Below, piece after piece: positions 31,930 through 40,276 of a stretch of 53,898 bases of DNA (positions are counted from its first letter, which is position 1; each line of letters opens with the position of its first letter). The stretch is from Nocardioides caeni (GTDB taxonomy: Bacteria; Actinomycetota; Actinomycetes; Propionibacteriales; Nocardioidaceae), in the NCBI RefSeq assembly GCF_004912195.1, contig NZ_STGW01000018.1, positions 286 through 54,183 of the forward strand, read 5' to 3'. The notes beneath the pieces are model-generated. The model ran no database searches and was not told the DNA's origin. It saw nothing but the letters and a program-made list of their open reading frames with translations. The position numbers and the translations under genes were made by a program.

Positions 31930-33027
31930 TCACTGGACGAGGTAGGACGTGACCGGGATCGAGCCGTCGATGATGCCGGCCCTCACGGACGCGAGCTCGT
32001 CGGCGAGCGTGTCGGAGATCTTCGAGTCGAAGTTGTGGAACTCGGCGATGCCGACCCCGTCGTTCTCGAGCGTGCCCACGTAGGGGGAGGCGTCGAAGTC
32101 GCCGTCGCCGGCGGCCAGGACGGTCTCGTAGACGGAGATCTTCATGTTCTTGAGGATCGAGGTGAACACGACGTCCTGGGTGTTGGGGTCGGTGTCGTAG
32201 AAGTCGGCGTCGACACCGATGAGGGCGATGTCCTTGCCGGACTCGTCGATCGCCGTCAGCGCACCCTGATAGATCGGGCCACCCACCGGCAGGATGACGT
32301 CGGCGCCCTGGTCGAGGATCTGCTTGGCGGTGTTGGTCGCCTTCTCGTTGGCGTCGAAGCCACCGGTGAAGACGCCCTTGTCGTTGCCCTCCCAGCCGAC
32401 GACCTTGACGGCCTTGCCCTTCTCCTTGGCGTAGTAGTCCACGCCCTGCTTGAAGCCGTCCATGAAGATCGTCACGGTCGGGAACGGCATGCCGCCGTAG
32501 GTGCCGACGGTGCCGGTCTTGGTGTAGTCGGCTGCCGCGTAGCCGGCGAGGAAGGCCGCCTCCGCAGTGTTGTAGAGCAGCGGCTTGATGTTGGGCTCGT
32601 CGGCCTGGCCGTCGAAGGTCGCGCCGTCCTCGCCGCCGTCGGCGGCGTCATCGATGAGGACGTACTCGATCTCGGGGTTGGCGGCGGCCGACTTCTTGGT
32701 CGCCGCAGCCAGCGCGAAGCCGACGGTCACGATCATGTCGCAGCCCTCGGCGACGAAGCCCTCGAGCGCGCCGTCGTAGTCGTTCTCGTTGGTGGACTGG
32801 AACTCCCTGAACTCGGCGTTCAGCTCCTTCGCCGCGTCCTCCACGCCCTCGTAGCTGAGCTGGTTGAACGACTTGTCGTCGAAGCCGCCCGCGTCGGACA
32901 GGATGCAGGGGAGGAAGTCGATCTTCTCCTCGGCCTTCTCGTCGGGGGCGTCGCCGCAGGCGGCCAGGGTCGCGCTCGCCATGACGGCGAGGGCGGCGAT
33001 GGCCGAGGTCCGCTTCCAGGTCTTCAC
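31930..33027 (-). CDS. BMP-family nucleoside-binding lipoprotein
   Basis: A 365-residue substrate-binding protein. The signal peptide ends in a lipobox (residues about 16-24, ATLAACGD), so it is anchored outside the membrane. The mature protein shows the BMP/PnrA layout: LPCILSDAGGFDDKSFNQLS, then GCDMIVTVGFALAAAT, ADVILPVGGPIYQGALTAI and the C-terminal KNMKISVYETV. BMP/PnrA proteins bind purine and other nucleosides. Start GTG 33027, preceded by a strong GGAGG. First gene of the importer unit, divergent from cdd. Confidence 0.92.
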   Translation of the reverse strand: MKTWKRTSAIAALAVMASATLAACGDAPDEKAEEKIDFLPCILSDAGGFDDKSFNQLSYEGVEDAAKELNAEFREFQSTNENDYDGALEGFVAEGCDMIVTVGFALAAATKKSAAANPEIEYVLIDDAADGGEDGATFDGQADEPNIKPLLYNTAEAAFLAGYAAADYTKTGTVGTYGGMPFPTVTIFMDGFKQGVDYYAKEKGKAVKVVGWEGNDKGVFTGGFDANEKATNTAKQILDQGADVILPVGGPIYQGALTAIDESGKDIALIGVDADFYDTDPNTQDVVFTSILKNMKISVYETVLAAGDGDFDASPYVGTLENDGVGIAEFHNFDSKISDTLADELASVRAGIIDGSIPVTSYLVQ

Positions 33028-33249
33028 AGGTGTCCTCCAGGTCGGCGCCCGGCTCGTTGGCGGCAGGGCAGGGAGATGTGGGGTGGATCCTTCGGCTGCA
33101 TACTGGCTCACGCCCGGGGTGCGGGGAAGCGAGTTCGGCGAAACGGTTACCAACTTGGGACATTTCTCGTCCGAGAGCCCGCCGACGCAAGATCCTCGCC
33201 CCGACGCGGGCGAGGTCGCGGGTGGGTCCGCTTCCTCCAGGTCATCGTC

Positions 33250-33255
33250 TAGGTT
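33250..33255 (+). promoter_or_regulatory. -10 element of cdd (TAGGTT)
   Basis: TAGGTT lies 6 nt before GTG 33262. The rest of the gap from 33028 holds the 5' region of the divergent lipoprotein gene; no clear operator was found in it. Confidence 0.5.
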
Positions 33256-33261
33256 GGCCTC

Positions 33262-33657
33262 GTGGTCGACTGGGACGCCCTGCAGCAGGCCGCCGTGGAC
33301 ATCGCGGCGCGGGCCTACGCGCCGTACTCCGGCTATCGGGTCGGCGCCGCGGCGCTGGCCGACGACGGACGGCTGCTGGTCGGCTGCAACGTCGAGAACG
33401 CTGCTTACGGCGTCACCCTGTGCGCGGAGTGCGGGCTGGTCTCCCAGCTGCACGCGAGTGGCGGCGGACGACTGACCCACTTCGTCTGCGTCAACGGGAC
33501 CGGCGACGTGATCATGCCGTGCGGTCGCTGCCGCCAGCTGCTGTGGGAGGCCGGCGGCGCCGCCCTCGAGGTCCTCACGCCCGAGGGTGTCCTCACGATG
33601 GACCAGGTGCTGCCGCAGGCGTTCGGCCCGGAGGACCTGGAGCGCTCCGCGCGCTAG
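33262..33657 (+). CDS. cdd: Cytidine deaminase
   Basis: A 131-residue tetrameric-type deaminase converting cytidine and deoxycytidine to uridine forms. The substrate loop AYAPYSGYRVGAAAL, the zinc and proton-shuttle motif CAECGLV (Cys and Glu), and PCGRCRQLLWE with the two other zinc cysteines are all intact. Its position beside the nucleoside importer gives it the imported substrate. The stop codon overlaps the 3' end of the convergent cyclase-FHA gene by 4 nt. Start GTG, leaderless type. Confidence 0.95.
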   Translation: MVDWDALQQAAVDIAARAYAPYSGYRVGAAALADDGRLLVGCNVENAAYGVTLCAECGLVSQLHASGGGRLTHFVCVNGTGDVIMPCGRCRQLLWEAGGAALEVLTPEGVLTMDQVLPQAFGPEDLERSAR

Positions 33658-34562
33658 CCGACCGCCGGCCAGGCGAAGGCGATCTCGGTGTCGCCGACGC
33701 GCAGCACGTCTCCGTTGGCGAGCAGTTGCGGCGCCGCGATCCGCTCGCCGGCCACCCTCGTGCCATGGGTCGACTGCAGGTCGGTGACCACGAAGCCGCC
33801 GTTGGTGGCGCTGATCGCGCAGTGGTGCCGACTGACCGCCGGGTCGGCGAGCACGAGGTCGTTGTCGGGGGTGCGGCCGATGCGGGCGCCGTAGGTCGTC
33901 AACATCAGCGTGCGACCGTCCGGCAGCGTGAGGGTCGCCGGCAGGACGTCGACACCGCTGCGCATGGTCGAGGGCACCTCGATCGCCGCGGCCGGGCCCT
34001 TGCCCGCCAACGACCGGACCGGCGGAAATCCCCGGGGCAGCCCCGGACCGGTCAGCTGGAACAGGCGCTCGGGCTCGGCGATGTCCTTCAACGGGTGCCG
34101 GCCGAGGTCCACCGCCGACACGTCGGGCTCGCTCGCGATGACCAGTCCCTGCAGCGCGCTGACGGTCGCGAGCACCTGACCACCGTGGGCCGCGGCGGCC
34201 ACCCGCGCCGCACGGTGGACCTCGTAGCCGACATAGCTGCCGTCGTACGTCGTCACCCGGCCGTGGTGCAGGCCCATCCGGACCCGCACGGTGGCTCCGT
34301 CGGGCCACTGCGCGGCGCTCAGGGACCGCTGCGCGGCGACGGCCGCCGCCACTGCCGCCTCCCGCTCGGTGAAGACGACGAAGAAACCGTCACCCGCGGT
34401 GTCGACCTCCTGGCCGTCGTGCGCCTGCCACGCGGCGCGACCCAGCTCGCGGTGCAGGCGCAGGACCGACGGCCACCCGGCGCCGAGGGCCTGGGCCAGC
34501 TGGGTCGACCCCTCGATGTCGGTGAAGAGGAGCGCGAGCTCGCCCACGGGCAGGGCCGTCAC
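33654..34562 (-). CDS. Class III cyclase-like domain fused to an FHA domain
   Basis: A 302-residue soluble protein. Residues about 7-180 are a class III cyclase homology domain (LLFTDIEGSTQLAQ with the metal Asp, VDTAGDGFFVVF with the second Asp). Residues about 205-300 are a phosphothreonine-binding FHA domain (GRTPDNDLVLADPAVSRHHC, then STHGTRVAGERI). The adenine-specifying Lys is Asp (VDTAGDG) and the transition-state Asn is His (VHRAARV), so it may be a weak or non-cyclising relative, as in actinobacterial FTDIEGST proteins. Start GTG 34562 with GGTGAG upstream. Divergent from the Crp-type gene across 11-bp iterons, suggesting shared control. Confidence 0.85.
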   Translation of the reverse strand: MTALPVGELALLFTDIEGSTQLAQALGAGWPSVLRLHRELGRAAWQAHDGQEVDTAGDGFFVVFTEREAAVAAAVAAQRSLSAAQWPDGATVRVRMGLHHGRVTTYDGSYVGYEVHRAARVAAAAHGGQVLATVSALQGLVIASEPDVSAVDLGRHPLKDIAEPERLFQLTGPGLPRGFPPVRSLAGKGPAAAIEVPSTMRSGVDVLPATLTLPDGRTLMLTTYGARIGRTPDNDLVLADPAVSRHHCAISATNGGFVVTDLQSTHGTRVAGERIAAPQLLANGDVLRVGDTEIAFAWPAVG

Positions 34563-34597
34563 GACGCACTCACCGGGGGCACGGTCCACATTCAACC

Positions 34598-34647
34598 CGA
34601 ATCCCCGCCGAATCCCTGCCGAATCCCTGCCGAATCCCTGCCGAATC
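34598..34647. repeat. 11-bp iterons, four units plus a partial fifth
   Basis: CGAATCCCTGC repeats head to tail at 34598 (one mismatch), 34609, 34620 and 34631, with CGAATC beginning a fifth at 34642. The 11-bp period is about one helical turn, so all copies face the same side of the DNA. They fill the divergent gap between the cyclase-FHA and Crp-type genes, just upstream of the latter's -10. Confidence 0.9.
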
Positions 34648-34666
34648 GGACCCATCCGGCAGGGAT
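34634..34666. repeat. Inverted copy of the iteron forming a stem
   Basis: ATCCCTGCCG (34634-34643, last full iteron) is complementary to CGGCAGGGAT (34657-34666) across a 13-nt loop. The inverted copy ends 6 nt before the GAGCCT -10 box, in the -35 region. It can be read as an operator half-site or as a cruciform or hairpin. Confidence 0.75.
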
Positions 34667-34672
34667 CTGCGG

Positions 34673-34678
34673 GAGCCT
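34673..34678 (+). promoter_or_regulatory. -10 element of the Crp-type gene (GAGCCT)
   Basis: GAGCCT lies 7 nt before GTG 34686, with the iteron array immediately upstream where a -35 would be. Confidence 0.4.
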
Positions 34679-34685
34679 TGTGCGC

Positions 34686-35342
34686 GTGGAATGGCACCTC
34701 CTGCGCAGCCTCACCGAGGCCGAGCGCGCCGAGCTGCTCGCGATCGGCCGACGGCGGACCTTCGCGCGCAACGAGGTCGTCTGCCACGCCGGCGATCCCG
34801 CTGACTCCCTGCACCTGATCGTCTCCGGCCACCTCGCGATCCGCGTCTCGCTCCCGAGCGGCGACGCGGCCACGATCAACGTGCTCGCGCCGGGGTCGAG
34901 CTTCGGCGAGCTGGCCCTGCTGCGGGCCGACGGCACGCGCACCGCGACGGTCACGGCGATCGAGGCGGCGGAGACCATGGCGATCCCGGCATCCGCCTTC
35001 CAGGCGCTGTGCAGCCGGAAGCCGGAGGTGCAGCGGGCCCTGTCCGCCATGCTCGCCGAGCGCGTGGACGAGCTGAGCCACCGCCTCCTCGAGCTGTCGT
35101 ACGTCGGCCTCGACCGCCGGGTCTACCGCCGGCTGCTGGAGCTGGCCCGGAGCTATCACGACGGCACCGGCCCACCCGTCCTGCCGATCACCCAGAGCCA
35201 GCTGGCCGACCTCACCGGCGGCACCCGTCCCACCGTCAACCAGATCCTCCAGGGGCTGGTCGAGCGGGGGACGATCGAGATCGGCCGCGGCCGCATCACG
35301 GTGCTCGACGGGAAGGAGCTGCGCCGCCGGGCCGGGCTCTGA
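34686..35342 (+). CDS. Crp/Fnr-family transcriptional regulator
   Basis: A 218-residue regulator. Residues about 10-120 form a cyclic-nucleotide-binding domain with the phosphate cassette GSSFGELALLRADGTRTATV. A long dimerisation helix follows (about 125-145), then a C-terminal winged helix with LPITQSQLADLTGGTRPTVN (HTH, residues about 160-185). The RTATV of the cassette retains the Arg that binds the cyclic phosphate in Crp, so cAMP is a possible ligand; no Fnr-type cysteines are seen. GTG 34686 is favoured by the -10 spacing. It precedes deoA and add and may regulate nucleoside use. Confidence 0.87.
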   Translation: MEWHLLRSLTEAERAELLAIGRRRTFARNEVVCHAGDPADSLHLIVSGHLAIRVSLPSGDAATINVLAPGSSFGELALLRADGTRTATVTAIEAAETMAIPASAFQALCSRKPEVQRALSAMLAERVDELSHRLLELSYVGLDRRVYRRLLELARSYHDGTGPPVLPITQSQLADLTGGTRPTVNQILQGLVERGTIEIGRGRITVLDGKELRRRAGL

Positions 35343-35356
35343 GCTCGTGGTGGCCG

Positions 35357-35362
35357 TAGGGT
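35357..35362 (+). promoter_or_regulatory. -10 element of deoA (TAGGGT)
   Basis: TAGGGT lies 6 nt before ATG 35369; it starts 15 nt after the Crp-type stop codon, so deoA-add has its own leaderless promoter. Confidence 0.5.
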
Positions 35363-35368
35363 GCGGAC

Positions 35369-36667
35369 ATGGTTGCCGCACCCCATGACGCCGTCGAGGT
35401 CATCATCACCAAACGCGACGGCGGCGCCCTCAGCACGAGCCAGATCGACTGGATGGTCGACGCCTACACCCGCGGCGCCGTCGCCGACGAGCAGATGTCG
35501 TCGCTGGCGATGGCGATCCTGCTGCAGGGCATGGATCGCCGCGAGATCGCTGACTGGACCGCCGCGATGATCGCCTCCGGCGAGCGGATGGACTTCTCGA
35601 CCCTGTCGCGCGGCACGGCCGACAAGCACTCGACCGGCGGTGTCGGCGACAAGATCACGCTGCCGCTCGCGCCGCTGGTCGCGGCCTGCGGCGTCGCCGT
35701 CCCGCAGCTCTCGGGACGCGGACTGGGCCACACCGGCGGCACGCTCGACAAGCTGGAGTCGATCCCCGGCTGGCGGGCGCTGCTCTCCAACGAGGAGATG
35801 CTCGCCCAGCTCGAGTCGGTCGGCGCGGTGATCTGCGCGGCCGGCGACGGCCTCGCCCCGGCGGACAGGAAGCTCTATGCGCTGCGCGACGTGACCGGCA
35901 CCGTGGAGGCGATCCCGCTGATCGCCTCCTCGATCATGAGCAAGAAGATCGCCGAGGGCACCGGTGCGCTGGTGCTCGACGTCAAGGTCGGCAGCGGCGC
36001 GTTCATGAAGGACGTGGACCGCGCGCGTGTGCTCGCCGAGGTGATGGTGGCGCTCGGCACCGACGCGGGCGTGCGGATGGTGGCGCTGCTGACCGACATG
36101 GACACCCCACTCGGCCTCACCGCCGGCAACGCCATCGAGGTCGCCGAGTCGGTCGAGGTCCTCGCCGGCGGCGGACCCGACGACGTGGTTGAGCTGACCC
36201 TCGCCCTGGCGCGCGAGATGCTCGCGGCCGCCGGACGCGACGACGTCGATCCGGCGGACAGGCTCGCCGACGGCTCGGCCATGGACGCGTGGAAGGCGAT
36301 GATCCGCGCGCAGGGCGGTGATCCGGACGCAGCGCTGCCGGTGGCCCGCGAGTCCCACGTCGTCGCGGCCCCCGCCGACGGCGTGCTGAGCCGGCTCGAC
36401 GCGATGGCCGTCGGCGTCGCCGCCTGGCGCCTCGGCGCCGGACGGGAGCGCAAGGAGGACCCCGTGCAGGCCGGCGCCGGTGTCGTCTGGCACGCCCGCC
36501 CCGGCGACGAGGTGCGTGCGGGGGAGCCACTGTTCACGCTGTTGACCGACACCCCCGAGCGATTCGACCGCGCGCTGGCCGCCCTCGAGGGCGGCTACGA
36601 CGTCGCGCCGGCCGGGACGGCGTTCGAGCCGCGGCCACTGGTGATCGACCGCATCGGGAGGGACTGA
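35369..36667 (+). CDS. deoA: Thymidine (pyrimidine-nucleoside) phosphorylase
   Basis: A 432-residue enzyme that splits thymidine or deoxyuridine with phosphate into base and deoxyribose-1-phosphate. The phosphate-binding segment [17 protein letters not shown] and the family signature [17 protein letters not shown] are intact; [10 protein letters not shown] follows near residue 205. The C-terminal alpha/beta domain is complete. It takes uracil nucleosides produced by Cdd. The add gene begins 1 nt after its stop. Confidence 0.94.
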   Translation: MVAAPHDAVEVIITKRDGGALSTSQIDWMVDAYTRGAVADEQMSSLAMAILLQGMDRREIADWTAAMIASGERMDFSTLSRGTADKHSTGGVGDKITLPLAPLVAACGVAVPQLSGRGLGHTGGTLDKLESIPGWRALLSNEEMLAQLESVGAVICAAGDGLAPADRKLYALRDVTGTVEAIPLIASSIMSKKIAEGTGALVLDVKVGSGAFMKDVDRARVLAEVMVALGTDAGVRMVALLTDMDTPLGLTAGNAIEVAESVEVLAGGGPDDVVELTLALAREMLAAAGRDDVDPADRLADGSAMDAWKAMIRAQGGDPDAALPVARESHVVAAPADGVLSRLDAMAVGVAAWRLGAGRERKEDPVQAGAGVVWHARPGDEVRAGEPLFTLLTDTPERFDRALAALEGGYDVAPAGTAFEPRPLVIDRIGRD

Positions 36668-36668
36668 C

Positions 36669-37748
36669 ATGACCGGACTGAGCCACGACCTGCTCGTCGC
36701 CGCGCCCAAGGTGCTGCTGCACGACCACCTCGACGGTGGACTGCGACCGCAGACCATCGTCGAGCTGGCCGCGGAGGTCGGCCACGCGCTGCCGGCCGGC
36801 AACGCCGCCGACCTGGCCGACTGGTTCGCCGAGGCCGCGGACTCCGGCTCGCTGGAGCGCTACCTCGAGACCTTCGCGCACACGCTCGCCGTCATGCAGA
36901 CGCCCGAGGCGATCACCCGCGTCGCCCGCGAGTGCGTCGAGGACCTCGCCGCCGACGGCGTCGTCTACGCCGAGATCCGCTATGCCCCCGAGCTGCACGT
37001 CTCGACCGGGCTGGCGCTGGAGGAGGTCGTGGCCGCGGTCCAGCGCGGCTTCAGTGAGGGCATGGAGGCGGCCGGCGGACGGATCGTCGTGCGCCAGCTG
37101 CTCACCGCGATGCGCCAGGCCGCCAACTCCCGCGAGATCGCCGAGCTGGCGATCGCGTGGCGCGACCGTGGTGTGGCCGGATTCGACATCGCCGGACCGG
37201 AGGCGGGATTCCCGCCCACCCGCTTCCTCGACGCGTTCGAATACCTCCAGCGCGAGAACTTCCACTTCACCATCCACGCCGGCGAGGGCTTCGGCCTGCC
37301 GTCGATCTGGGAGGCGGTCCAGTGGTGTGGCGCCGACCGGCTCGGCCACGGCGTGCGGATCGTCGACGACATCACCGTGGACGACGCCGGCGTCGCGCAC
37401 CTCGGCCGGCTGGCGTCGTACGTCCGGGACAAGCGGATCCCGCTCGAGATGTGTCCCTCCTCCAACGTGCAGACCGGCGCTGCCCACTCGATCGCCGAGC
37501 ACCCGATCAAGCAGCTGGCCGACCTGCGCTTCCGGGTCACCGTCAACACCGACAACCGCCTGATGAGCCGCACGTCGCTGACCAAGGAGTTCGGCCTGCT
37601 GGCCGGCGCCTTCGGCTACGGCTGGCGCGAGATCGAGTGGTTCACCGTCAACGCGATGAAGTCGGCGTTCCTGCCCTATGACGAGCGCTACCGGCTGATC
37701 GTCGACACGATCAAGCCGTGGTACGCCGACCAGGCGGCTCGCGCCTGA
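36669..37748 (+). CDS. add: Adenosine deaminase
   Basis: A 359-residue metal-dependent deaminase making inosine from adenosine. Metal ligands are in [12 protein letters not shown] (His-x-His, residues about 16-18) and [11 protein letters not shown] (His and catalytic Glu, about 200-210). The LGHGVRI His follows, then CPSSNVQTG and VNTDNRLMS. The last motif has Asn where many ADAs have a second Asp (TDDP), a variation common in actinobacterial Add. Cotranscribed with deoA, completing import, deamination and phosphorolysis. Confidence 0.93.
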   Translation: MTGLSHDLLVAAPKVLLHDHLDGGLRPQTIVELAAEVGHALPAGNAADLADWFAEAADSGSLERYLETFAHTLAVMQTPEAITRVARECVEDLAADGVVYAEIRYAPELHVSTGLALEEVVAAVQRGFSEGMEAAGGRIVVRQLLTAMRQAANSREIAELAIAWRDRGVAGFDIAGPEAGFPPTRFLDAFEYLQRENFHFTIHAGEGFGLPSIWEAVQWCGADRLGHGVRIVDDITVDDAGVAHLGRLASYVRDKRIPLEMCPSSNVQTGAAHSIAEHPIKQLADLRFRVTVNTDNRLMSRTSLTKEFGLLAGAFGYGWREIEWFTVNAMKSAFLPYDERYRLIVDTIKPWYADQAARA

Positions 37749-37763
37749 CCGCTCAGCCCGCGG

Positions 37764-38279
37764 TCAGACCACGAACCAGGCGTGCGACCAGCCGGCGACG
37801 TCGATCCGGTGGTGGGTGAACTGCTCCTCGGTGATGCGCAGCAACCGGCCGGAGGCGGGGTCGAAGACCGAGATCGCATCGGGCAGCCGGTCGACGGCGA
37901 GCACGACGTGGCGGGGCAGCCAGCGCGATCCGATGTAGAGCGCGACAGGGCGGATGCGCACCTGCTCGCGCACCACCTCCCAGCCGATCGCCGGCCGCGG
38001 CCGCACGTGCACGGTCGCGATCTGTCGGCCGGTCAGCACCCGCATCGCGTTGGCGACGGCCCACGGCGGCGTGCCGAGCCGGCGCGGCCACGGGACCTGG
38101 AAGCGGTCGCGAGGGCTGCGCGAGGAGGTCAGCAGCCGGTGCTCGTCGCGAATCTGCTCGGGCGACTCGGGGCGCCAGGGCGTGAGGATCGCGCGGGCCG
38201 CGAGCACGGATGCCGCCCCGCAGCTGGTGGGATCCGGCTGGCGGAGGCGGGCCGGGTCGAGGTCACTCGGCCAGCGCAT
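37764..38279 (-). CDS. Papain/C39-fold cysteine peptidase-like protein
   Basis: A 171-residue protein without signal peptide. It has the order expected of a cysteine-peptidase triad: RQPDPTSCGAASVLAARAIL (Cys near residue 20), SRWLPRHVVLAVDRL (His near 122) and ISVFDPASGRLLRI (Asp near 138). This matches the bacteriocin-processing C39 and papain-like families, though at low similarity, and it may act as a transglutaminase- or peptidase-type enzyme. It is the last gene of the minus-strand unit and overlaps the kinase gene by 17 nt. The substrate could be one of the secreted proteins upstream, which is speculation. Confidence 0.6.
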   Translation of the reverse strand: MRWPSDLDPARLRQPDPTSCGAASVLAARAILTPWRPESPEQIRDEHRLLTSSRSPRDRFQVPWPRRLGTPPWAVANAMRVLTGRQIATVHVRPRPAIGWEVVREQVRIRPVALYIGSRWLPRHVVLAVDRLPDAISVFDPASGRLLRITEEQFTHHRIDVAGWSHAWFVV

Positions 38280-38883
38280 CGTCGCCCCCCGTCAGCTCGG
38301 CGAAGGCGCGGTCGCCGGTCGCGGTGCGGCAGCCGACGGCCGTGGTCCGCCGTACGACGGCGCGCTGGGCGCGGGCAAGCGCGATCCCTCGCCGCAGCAG
38401 CACCAACGGTGGCTTGCGGTGCTCGCGCAGGTCGCGCTGGAGGCGCCGCCCGAAGGTGATGAGCGGGTGCTGGGTGATGCAGTAGGCCGCGGCGAGGATC
38501 CCGGCCTCGCGGCACTCCTCGACGACCTCGGCGGCGAAGATGCCCTCGGCGCAGAAGCGGGTCGCGCCCCCCAGGTCGATGCGCTGGGTGCCGGTGCGGC
38601 GGCTCTCGGAGATCGAATAGATGGGGAGCTCGGTGCGGCCGGTGGCGCAGAGCACCTGCAGGGCGGCGACGGCGTCGTCGTGGCGCCACGTGCCCGGGTC
38701 GTCCCAGTCGATCAGTCCCGCGTTGGCGCCGCCGCGGATCAGGGGGAGGCCCTCGGCGTCGGCGTCACAGTAGAAGTCGTCCAGGCGAAGGGTCGGCCAG
38801 CCGCGGGCCTCCTGGAGGCGCTCGGCGAGACGCGACTTGCCGGCCCCGGAGGGGCCGGCAAGGACGATCACGCGGGCTGTCAT
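38263..38883 (-). CDS. Uridine-kinase-like P-loop kinase
   Basis: A 206-residue P-loop NTPase. Walker A is VLAGPSGAGKSRLAERLQEA (residues about 7-26), followed by LRLDDFYCDADAEGLPLIRG, where the DDFY motif is that of uridine/phosphoribulokinase-type kinases. The DWDDPGTWRHD segment is also family-like. It probably phosphorylates a nucleoside or another small molecule. Start ATG 38883 is used because the domain begins at once; the ATG lies inside a hairpin (38881-38910). An in-frame ATG at 38919 would add 12 unconserved residues. Confidence 0.75.
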   Translation of the reverse strand: MTARVIVLAGPSGAGKSRLAERLQEARGWPTLRLDDFYCDADAEGLPLIRGGANAGLIDWDDPGTWRHDDAVAALQVLCATGRTELPIYSISESRRTGTQRIDLGGATRFCAEGIFAAEVVEECREAGILAAAYCITQHPLITFGRRLQRDLREHRKPPLVLLRRGIALARAQRAVVRRTTAVGCRTATGDRAFAELTGGDDALAE

Positions 38884-38910
38884 GGGGGTCGAGTCTGCCC
38901 GACCCCCATG
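38881..38910 (-). terminator. Hairpin that buries the kinase start codon
   Basis: CATGGGGGTC (38881-38890) and GACCCCCATG (38901-38910) are perfect 10-bp complements around a 10-nt loop. In the minus-strand RNA the hairpin starts 5 nt after the stop of the upstream secreted-protein gene and ends with the kinase ATG. It may terminate most transcripts or block ribosome access, lowering kinase output. No T-run follows. Confidence 0.75.
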
Positions 38911-38915
38911 ACGGG

Positions 38916-40235
38916 TCATCGCGTGGGGAGCGCGATGCCCTCCAGCCGGACGGGCCGGCCGTTGGTGACGACGACGACCTTGATCGTGCCGGTGAAGGCC
39001 GTGCCGAAGGTCGTGATCGGGATCAGTCGCTTCGTGGTCGTGCGCGCCGTGCGCAGCGACACGGTCTTCAGCAGGGTCCGGCCGGCATAGACGCGCACGG
39101 TGCCGTGCGTCGCACCGCCGTTGGCGACCAGGACGACTCGCCGGGCGTTGCGGGCGGCGACGGTGGCGCTCGCCCCGCGCCGGGAGGTCGCGAGCACGCG
39201 TCCGTCGTACGACGCCCGCGAGGCCGGGAGCGTCCAGCCGGCCGAGCGGCGCAGCGATCGGGCGGGCACCGGGACGGTCCAGTGCCGGGCTGCGCCGGTG
39301 GCGTCGGTGTTGCCGGCGCGGTCCGTGGCCCGGGCCTGCAGGACGTGCGTGCCGGCGCCCAGCCCGGTGACCCGGTGCTGGCCGGGGGCGCAGGTGCGGG
39401 CACGGCCGTCCAGCGTGCAGGCCAGGGTCGAGCCGGTCTCGGAGGAGCCGAGGGTGAACGCGGCGGAGGTCGAGGTGACGACGGCGCCGTTGGCCGGCCC
39501 ACCGGTGATGGTGGTGCGCGGCGCGGTGGTGTCCCCACCGCCGCCGGTGCCCGCCTTGGCGGCGAACAGTGGGACGTAGGGCGTCACGTACTGCTTGTTG
39601 CCGCCGTGGCCGCCGACGGTGAAGGCGACCTGCAGGTGGTCGCCGGACTGGGCGACCGGACAGGGCGCGGTGCCGTTGACCCGGGACTGGCAGGTCGGGG
39701 CCGGGGTGGCGGTGCCCTTGAACTCGCGGGTCGCGATGACGGGGAACTGGAACTCCAGGACCTCGCCGCGGGCGAGGACGAACGGCTCGTCACCCGGCAG
39801 GGCCAGGGCGATGCCGCCGTTGGCGCCGTGGGAGATGTCGAGTGCGCCGTCGCTGAGCGTGCCGGGCTCGCCGAGGGTGTTGATGCCCCACAGCACCGGC
39901 TCCTCGGGATAGCTGAGCCCCGCGGGCGGGAGGATCTCCGGGACGGTCAGCACCCGCTCGCTGCAGGGCAGGCCGACGAGCCCGATGTAGCCGCGGAGGA
40001 AGAACTTCTCGCCGACCTTGGGCACCTCGCCGGTCGGCGAGCGCCAGCCGGTGTTGGCGCTGACGCCGACGGTGGGCTGGTTGGTCCAGCAGTTGATGAT
40101 CGTGTCCGACGTCGTGACGCCGTCCTGCCACTCGCCGGTGGCGGCGGAGGCACTGCCGGCGAGCGTCGGGGTGACGCCGAGGAGACCGGCGGTGAGCAGC
40201 GCCGCGGAGAGTGCGGCGATCCTGGGGAGACGCAT
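38916..40235 (-). CDS. Secreted Ig-like repeat protein, copy 1
   Basis: A 439-residue protein with an N-terminal signal peptide (residues 1-32, cleavage near GSASAA) and no anchor. Residues about 33-225 are a beta-rich domain with paired cysteines that I do not recognise. Then comes one bacterial Ig-like module (residues about 235-325) with the pattern CTLDG...TC...GTHVLQARATDRAGN. The C-terminal 115 residues are basic and closely match the end of the next gene upstream. Probably a cell-surface or matrix protein. ATG 40235 has a GGAAAGG Shine-Dalgarno. Second gene after the GNAT-like gene in the unit. Confidence 0.75.
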   Translation of the reverse strand: MRLPRIAALSAALLTAGLLGVTPTLAGSASAATGEWQDGVTTSDTIINCWTNQPTVGVSANTGWRSPTGEVPKVGEKFFLRGYIGLVGLPCSERVLTVPEILPPAGLSYPEEPVLWGINTLGEPGTLSDGALDISHGANGGIALALPGDEPFVLARGEVLEFQFPVIATREFKGTATPAPTCQSRVNGTAPCPVAQSGDHLQVAFTVGGHGGNKQYVTPYVPLFAAKAGTGGGGDTTAPRTTITGGPANGAVVTSTSAAFTLGSSETGSTLACTLDGRARTCAPGQHRVTGLGAGTHVLQARATDRAGNTDATGAARHWTVPVPARSLRRSAGWTLPASRASYDGRVLATSRRGASATVAARNARRVVLVANGGATHGTVRVYAGRTLLKTVSLRTARTTTKRLIPITTFGTAFTGTIKVVVVTNGRPVRLEGIALPTR

Positions 40236-40276
40236 GGTTTTCCTTTCCTGGAGGGGGTTCTGGGGGTTCCGGGCGG

